Below, in pieces: positions 14,153 through 18,050 of a stretch of DNA of 18,050 nucleotides. Under the pieces are notes generated by a model. That model did not search any database and was not told the DNA's origin. It worked only from the letters and a program-made list of their open reading frames with translations. The position numbers were made by a program, and so were the translations under genes. Source of the DNA: JAYFNU01 sp964622315 (GTDB taxonomy: Bacteria; Bacillota; Clostridia; Oscillospirales; Ruminococcaceae); contig CAZUOY010000036.1 of assembly GCA_964622315.1 (NCBI GenBank), forward strand, positions 1-18,050, written 5' to 3'. Positions within the stretch are counted from its first letter, which is position 1. Every line of letters begins with the position of its first letter.

Positions 14153-16246
14153 CTAATTGGTCTTTTCCCAGTATATATCGGCGCTGTCGCTGTCCTTCAA
14201 TATTTCGGTATATGAAGCCGCCTTGCCGTTCAAAAGCTGAACCAGCGTTCCGCTTTTTTTCTTTGTGTCGATATCCGTATAAGCGAGAAGGTCAAAAAAC
14301 TGATAATCCGTGCCGTCCTCGCGAGGTGGTAAAACTAAATCTCTACCGTTAAGTATAACACGAATTTCGCTTTTTTTCTCGTTTTCTAATAAAATTTGCT
14401 CAAAACTCTCTTGTATAATCTCCGAATTTTTGTCTTTTTTTTCTATTATACCTCTTTTTTCCTCTTTTTGAACAGTACTTTTTTCTTCTTTTTTAATAAT
14501 AACCTTCACTTCGTCTCCGCTTTGAAGGGTATAGTCGAGGTCTTGAAGCTCGTTGTTAACGTAAAAATTGTATTTCTTTGCGTCATAGCTCGCGTGCTCG
14601 CATAAGTCGCTAAGCGTTCTTACGTTTCCTATTGTTATCCGCTCTCCGCCGGAGAGCTCATAATCCATATCCTTTTCCGTGCCGTTAACCGTCACCGTTT
14701 CGCCGATTATGATAGGCATATCGTCTAAAACAATCTCGAAGCTGTCGGGGCGTCCGACTATATCGCAAAGCTTTACAACGGCGTTTTTGCCGTGGACGGA
14801 CGGAGTGAAGTTAATTACGTCGCCCGGCTTTACCACCGTGGAAAGATTCGCGATTTTGCCGTTTATTTCAATAACCGCCGGGGTCGGAAGCCCGCCGTAA
14901 ACGGTCTTATGCTGTCCGTTAAGCTCGTATACTATGCTCTTTCCGTTTCTGCCTATTATCTGACCGTATCGGTAGCCGCCCATCTGCAGCACGCCGAGCG
15001 CGGAGTTGTCCCAAATATTAAACAGATGCAGCCGCTTGTTGTTTATAGTGACCGAGAAGGTATCCGCCTCGTTCTGCATTACCGCGGTTATGGCAATTCC
15101 CAGCGGCGTGGCAAAATCGGGACAGAGTATATTCTCCTCGGAGTCAAACATCTTTTTAATATATACATTTCCACCCACGGCAATCATGTTTTCGTTCAGC
15201 TTCAGTATCTTGGCTACCATGGTGCGAAGCATCGGCGTTTGACTTCCGCCGCCGACAAGGAAAACCGCGGAGGGCACCTTGCCGTTCACCTGAACAATTC
15301 GCTCGCAGACTATCTCCGCCAGCTGCTCTATCGTCGGCTCTATTCTCTCGAAGATTTCCTTTCCCTTTGTTTTAAAGGGCATACCCATAATATTTTGGTA
15401 TTCAATCTCGTTGTCAAAGGAATCGGCTACCTCTTTTTTTATCCGCTCAGCCGTCGGAAAATCGACAAGACACGCTTGCATAACCGCCTCGGTTATCTCG
15501 TCGCCCGCGACCGTCGCAACGGTATATGCGCAAACGCTTCCGCCCTCACAGACGGCGATATCCGACGTGCCCGCTCCGATATCGCAAAGCGCGAGGTTCA
15601 GCTTTCGAAGGTCGGGCGGAATTATCGCGTTCATTGCGGCTATCGGCTCAAGGGTCAGCCCCGAAACGGTAAGATTAATTAGATTCATTGTGGCGTAGAG
15701 GCTGTCTACAACCTCCTTGGGAAGAAAAGTTACTATAAGCGAAACTCCGGCGGAGGTTCCCTTATGCCCAATAAGACTTGAAAACTCGTAGCCGTCGAGT
15801 GAATATTTCTTCACGGCGTAGCCTACGCTGAAATAGTTATCGTCACTGTCCTGCTCAAGCGCCAGCTCCTCGTAGGCGCTTTGCACTGCAATGCGCTCAA
15901 GCGAGGAGACAAAGCTCTGGTCTATCTCCTTGCCCTCGGGAACCTCAAGCTCGCCTTCGCTGTCTATAGTGCGAAGCACGCGCCCCGCGGCGGCGATATA
16001 TACACTGTCAAGCTTCTTTCCGAGCTTCTTTTCAAGACGTTCCTTAACCTGTACGGCTATCTTGGCGGTTTCGGATATATCCTCTATCTGTCCGTCTACA
16101 ACGGCGCGGGTTTTGTATTCCTCGCGTTCGGTATAAAGCACGCGGAATATCCCGTCCTTCATATACCCGATTATTCCTATTACGCTCCTTGTTCCGATGT
16201 CAAGCGCAAATATCATATTGTCGCCTAAAGCCGCCTTCTTGCCCAA
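14153..16246 (-). CDS. FtsA/PilM-type actin-fold ATPase with beta-grasp-like repeat tail
   Basis: A 697-residue protein. Residues 11-392 have the FtsA/PilM actin fold: phosphate-1 ALDIGTRSVIGIIG (14-27), phosphate-2 CDIGAGTSDIAV (221-232) and adenosine motif VFLVGGGSQTPML (328-340). The tail (about 397-697) has at least four similar units of form V/I-N-G, then about 15 residues, then G-D/E-x-I: INGK...VKPGDVINF (461-480), VNGTEKD...GGERITI (520-539), VNNELQD...SGDEVKVII (563-584) and LNGRDLVL (632-639). These look like small beta-grasp domains. A charged linker (585-628) sits before the last ones. Canonical FtsA is about 420 residues and ends in an amphipathic helix, which is absent. The start is a TTG with GAGGTGG 4 nt upstream. 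The cellular role is uncertain: division, envelope assembly or secretion. Confidence 0.85.
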   Translation of the reverse strand: MGKKAALGDNMIFALDIGTRSVIGIIGYMKDGIFRVLYTEREEYKTRAVVDGQIEDISETAKIAVQVKERLEKKLGKKLDSVYIAAAGRVLRTIDSEGELEVPEGKEIDQSFVSSLERIAVQSAYEELALEQDSDDNYFSVGYAVKKYSLDGYEFSSLIGHKGTSAGVSLIVTFLPKEVVDSLYATMNLINLTVSGLTLEPIAAMNAIIPPDLRKLNLALCDIGAGTSDIAVCEGGSVCAYTVATVAGDEITEAVMQACLVDFPTAERIKKEVADSFDNEIEYQNIMGMPFKTKGKEIFERIEPTIEQLAEIVCERIVQVNGKVPSAVFLVGGGSQTPMLRTMVAKILKLNENMIAVGGNVYIKKMFDSEENILCPDFATPLGIAITAVMQNEADTFSVTINNKRLHLFNIWDNSALGVLQMGGYRYGQIIGRNGKSIVYELNGQHKTVYGGLPTPAVIEINGKIANLSTVVKPGDVINFTPSVHGKNAVVKLCDIVGRPDSFEIVLDDMPIIIGETVTVNGTEKDMDYELSGGERITIGNVRTLSDLCEHASYDAKKYNFYVNNELQDLDYTLQSGDEVKVIIKKEEKSTVQKEEKRGIIEKKDKNSEIIQESFEQILLENEKKSEIRVILNGRDLVLPPREDGTDYQFFDLLAYTDIDTKKKSGTLVQLLNGKAASYTEILKDSDSADIYWEKTN
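14435..14442 (-). repeat. A8 homopolymer inside the actin-like gene
   Basis: Eight A on the coding strand (codons for Glu-Lys-Lys near residues 602-604), within a run of A-rich Lys/Glu codons at about 14370-14500 that also has A6 tracts. Slippage here would truncate the protein before its last repeat. Confidence 0.6.
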
Positions 16247-16250
16247 AATG

Positions 16251-16257
16251 CCACCTC
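16251..16257 (-). promoter_or_regulatory. Ribosome binding site supporting the TTG start at 16246
   Basis: GAGGTGG on the minus strand lies 4 nt before TTG. The first in-frame ATG, ten codons later, has no comparable site. Confidence 0.75.
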
Positions 16258-16266
16258 TGTATTATC

Positions 16267-16563
16267 TTATTTTCGGTTGGCGTCCTTGCCTTCTTTTATA
16301 TCTGCCTTTGTCGCGGTGTTGAGTATCTGGCAGTAGATAGCCGCCACCACCTCATAAAGCTCCCGCGGTATTGAAGCACCGACATCGAGCATGCAGAGCA
16401 TTGACGCCGCGCTGTCGTCGCGGTAGACGGGTATCCCCCGCTTCTCCGCAACGTCGATAATCCTTTTCGCAACCTCACCGTAGCCCGAGGCGATTATTAC
16501 CGGCGCAAGGTCCTGTTCAAGATTATATTTTAAGGCTACCGCCTTTTCGTCAGACCTTGACAT
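16267..16563 (-). CDS. FlhB/EscU C-terminal domain-like protein (YlqH/FlhX type)
   Basis: A 98-residue cytoplasmic protein that corresponds to the C-terminal domain of the flagellar/type III export switch FlhB without its membrane part. VALKYN...LAPVIIASGYGEVAKRIIDVAEKRGIPVYRD matches the usual VAL-Y, APVV-A-G, A-IR-IA, VP pattern, and IPRELYEVVAAIY matches the IP-E-Y-AVAE end. The self-cleaving NPTH motif before AVAL is replaced by SRSDEK, so it should not cleave. Such stand-alone proteins exist in many Firmicutes (B. subtilis YlqH) and can partly substitute for FlhB's domain. Its ATG at 16563 overlaps the preceding gene by 14 bp, implying translational coupling with the FliK-like protein, as in ylqG-ylqH. 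Confidence 0.88.
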   Translation of the reverse strand: MSRSDEKAVALKYNLEQDLAPVIIASGYGEVAKRIIDVAEKRGIPVYRDDSAASMLCMLDVGASIPRELYEVVAAIYCQILNTATKADIKEGKDANRK

Positions 16564-17950
16564 CTACACCCACCCTTTTGTACGGAAGGGAACGGAAAAC
16601 CTCCATGAGCGAGCGCGGTCTTGCGAGCGGCTCCACTCTGACGGCTCCTGTTTTAAACTCCGTTTTTGCGATTATTCTCGGAACCGTTTCCTTCAGCTCC
16701 GAATACTTATCCTCCAGCCCGTTCGGACAGAACAGCGAAAAGTCTATAATGCTTTTATGCACAAAAAACTCCGCCTCGAAGCGCCCTGCGCCCTCCACGT
16801 CAATAACCATTAGAATATGCGTCCCCTTAGTTCCGTCGGGCGCTGAGTCGCCGCTTTCCCCCTCGGGGTTTATCCATATCTCCGAAAAGGCATTCTGCCC
16901 CTCATACTGCATAGGCGCTATGTAGTGGAGCAGCGGCGTAAAATTGCACGGCGAGGAAAGAAGACTGTGCAGAATTGCGTCGGTCTTTTCTGCGCTTGTC
17001 GAGCCCTTCTCGCTCTTTGCGGATTCCGTAATAAGCCCCGTAAGGTTCTCCATAACCTTTGAATGCTCGCCGCTTTCGCGAGCGTCGGTAGCAAGCTTTG
17101 CAATGTAATTTCTCAATAGGTCTGTAAAGGCCTTCTGCTCGGGCTCGGGGAGAAACTGACGAAGTCTGAAGACCGATTCGCCCAAAAACTCGTCGCTTTC
17201 ATTATAGCGTGAAAGATTGTAGATTGTAATAGAGAGAATTTTGCTCATCTTCGGAGAGAGCAGCACACTCTCAGAAAGGTCCTTAGCAAGGCTCAACACC
17301 TCGCCCTTTAGCAAAGCAAATTCGTTTTCTGCGCCGCTTTGCCTAAACCTTTGGGCAAGCTGTTCTATTCGGGTGAAAAGCTGTTTGCTTGAGGACACCG
17401 TCTCACCGAGATACTCCAAGCTGTTCGCTACGGCGTCCATAATGTCGCCCTTATTGGAATAGGCGTTAACCGCCTTAAGAAAGTTGGCTATGGCTACTTG
17501 AACATTCGCCCTTCCGCTGTTCTCGGCGCTGACGTTTCTCAAAAAATCGAAAAGCTCGCCTTTAAACATCGTGGATTCCGATTCCTGTGCCGAAAGCTCG
17601 CCCGCTATCTCCTCGGACGGGAGCAGCAGCGCGTGAAACATCTGCTCTATCTCCTGAGTCACCGTCTTGTTATTGGCGGGAAGAAGCTTGAATATTTCCT
17701 CCATGGTATCAATGCTTCTTAAATATGAGATAGCCACGGCGGGGTCCTTGAGCAGGTTCATCAGCACCGTGGGGGCTTCGCCTCCGAGATAGGCGTTGTT
17801 CTGTTGCAAAAGTTCGCTTTCGTTGTGGGTGCGAATTACCCGCGCTGGGTCGAGTATGTTGAACATGTTCGCCGCTTCCGCGTTGGTGTTCGGCGATACC
17901 GGCGCGTTATTCGGAATAATCGGGGTCGTAACGCGTAAAATGTCCGACAA
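16550..17950 (-). CDS. FliK-like (YlqG type) protein
   Basis: A 466-residue, mostly helical, soluble protein. Residues 1-330 are low in recognisable motifs: polar N-terminus, then helices rich in Leu, Glu and Ser. The last about 125 residues (334-450) look like the hook-length control (FliK C-terminal) domain: THILMVIDVEGAGRFEAEFF (377-396) resembles its LG-x-V-x-V/L core, followed by IDFSLFCPNG and a helix ending in VPRII. The start is a TTG with GGGAGGG 6 nt upstream; there is no better ATG nearby. It is the first gene of the operon, behind a plausible promoter, and overlaps the FlhB-like gene, the same pairing as B. subtilis ylqG-ylqH. In flagella FliK and FlhB interact to switch export substrate; whether that applies here is unknown. 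Confidence 0.65.
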   Translation of the reverse strand: MSDILRVTTPIIPNNAPVSPNTNAEAANMFNILDPARVIRTHNESELLQQNNAYLGGEAPTVLMNLLKDPAVAISYLRSIDTMEEIFKLLPANNKTVTQEIEQMFHALLLPSEEIAGELSAQESESTMFKGELFDFLRNVSAENSGRANVQVAIANFLKAVNAYSNKGDIMDAVANSLEYLGETVSSSKQLFTRIEQLAQRFRQSGAENEFALLKGEVLSLAKDLSESVLLSPKMSKILSITIYNLSRYNESDEFLGESVFRLRQFLPEPEQKAFTDLLRNYIAKLATDARESGEHSKVMENLTGLITESAKSEKGSTSAEKTDAILHSLLSSPCNFTPLLHYIAPMQYEGQNAFSEIWINPEGESGDSAPDGTKGTHILMVIDVEGAGRFEAEFFVHKSIIDFSLFCPNGLEDKYSELKETVPRIIAKTEFKTGAVRVEPLARPRSLMEVFRSLPYKRVGVDVKV

Positions 17951-17956
17951 ACCGTT

Positions 17957-17963
17957 CCCTCCC
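17957..17963 (-). promoter_or_regulatory. Ribosome binding site supporting the TTG start at 17950
   Basis: GGGAGGG on the minus strand lies 6 nt before TTG; no ATG competes. Confidence 0.8.
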
Positions 17964-18006
17964 TAAATGCTGAAAATGCCAAAAGACAATAATTATCCTT
18001 AATATA

Positions 18007-18034
18007 ATTATCGTCCGAAATTGTATAAAATCAA
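18007..18034 (-). promoter_or_regulatory. Promoter of the FliK-like/actin-like/MCP operon
   Basis: On the minus strand TTGATT (18029-18034), a 16-bp spacer and GATAAT (18007-18012). It looks like a housekeeping rather than a sigma-28 flagellar promoter. The predicted leader is about 50 nt. More promoter sequence may lie beyond the window edge. Confidence 0.6.
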
Positions 18035-18050
18035 GTATATTTTACTTAAA

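Noticed and set aside
14444..14449. TATAAT on the minus strand inside the actin-like gene
   Set aside because: Sits in an A-rich coding tract without a matching -35 and no gene start follows; likely chance.
14792..15682. 296-codon plus-strand frame
   Set aside because: Fully antisense to the actin-fold gene, Arg/Tyr/His-rich composition typical of shadow frames, no ribosome site.

Overview
The window looks like a chromosomal segment of a motile, anaerobic Firmicute, probably a gut-type clostridium (Oscillospiraceae-like; inferred from gene content, mixed GC with AT-rich intergenic regions, strong AGGAGG-type ribosome sites and TTG starts). Evidence for this lifestyle is a bifunctional AdhE with a Rex-like operator, an MCP, FliK/FlhB-like proteins and a nickel-pincer (Lar) cofactor operon. 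I see no rRNA, tRNA, CRISPR array, insertion sequence or phage gene.

Layout, left to right. (1) 1-3405, minus strand: adhE, with an extended -10 promoter and an 18-bp Rex-type operator over the -35 region, followed closely by an APH/choline-kinase-fold phosphotransferase that runs off the left edge. (2) 3620-6173, minus strand: a compact operon of PiT phosphate transporter, DUF47/PhoU-like regulator and a membrane-anchored metallo-beta-lactamase-fold hydrolase, with a promoter at one end and a strong hairpin-T terminator at the other. (3) 6198-9855, plus strand: a promoter facing away from the phosphate operon drives two small unrecognised membrane proteins, then larE, larB and larC, which make the nickel-pincer nucleotide cofactor. 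No larA is in the window. A bidirectional terminator separates larC from a convergent flavin-reductase-like gene. (4) 10517-18034, minus strand: one apparent five-gene operon containing a FliK-like protein, a short FlhB C-terminal-like protein, an FtsA/PilM-type actin-fold ATPase with a long tail of beta-grasp-like repeats, a degenerate EAL plus HDOD protein, and a dCache chemoreceptor. It has a promoter at the right edge and a terminator after the receptor.

The parts most worth a second look are the actin-fold/FlhB-like/FliK-like/HDOD/MCP operon, which could be a signalling or morphogenesis module coupled to motility, and the paired small membrane proteins preceding the lar genes. Also notable are the closely spaced divergent promoters linking phosphate import with the lar locus, and the externally anchored hydrolase in the phosphate operon. 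All functional assignments rest on reading motifs and context; no similarity search was run.
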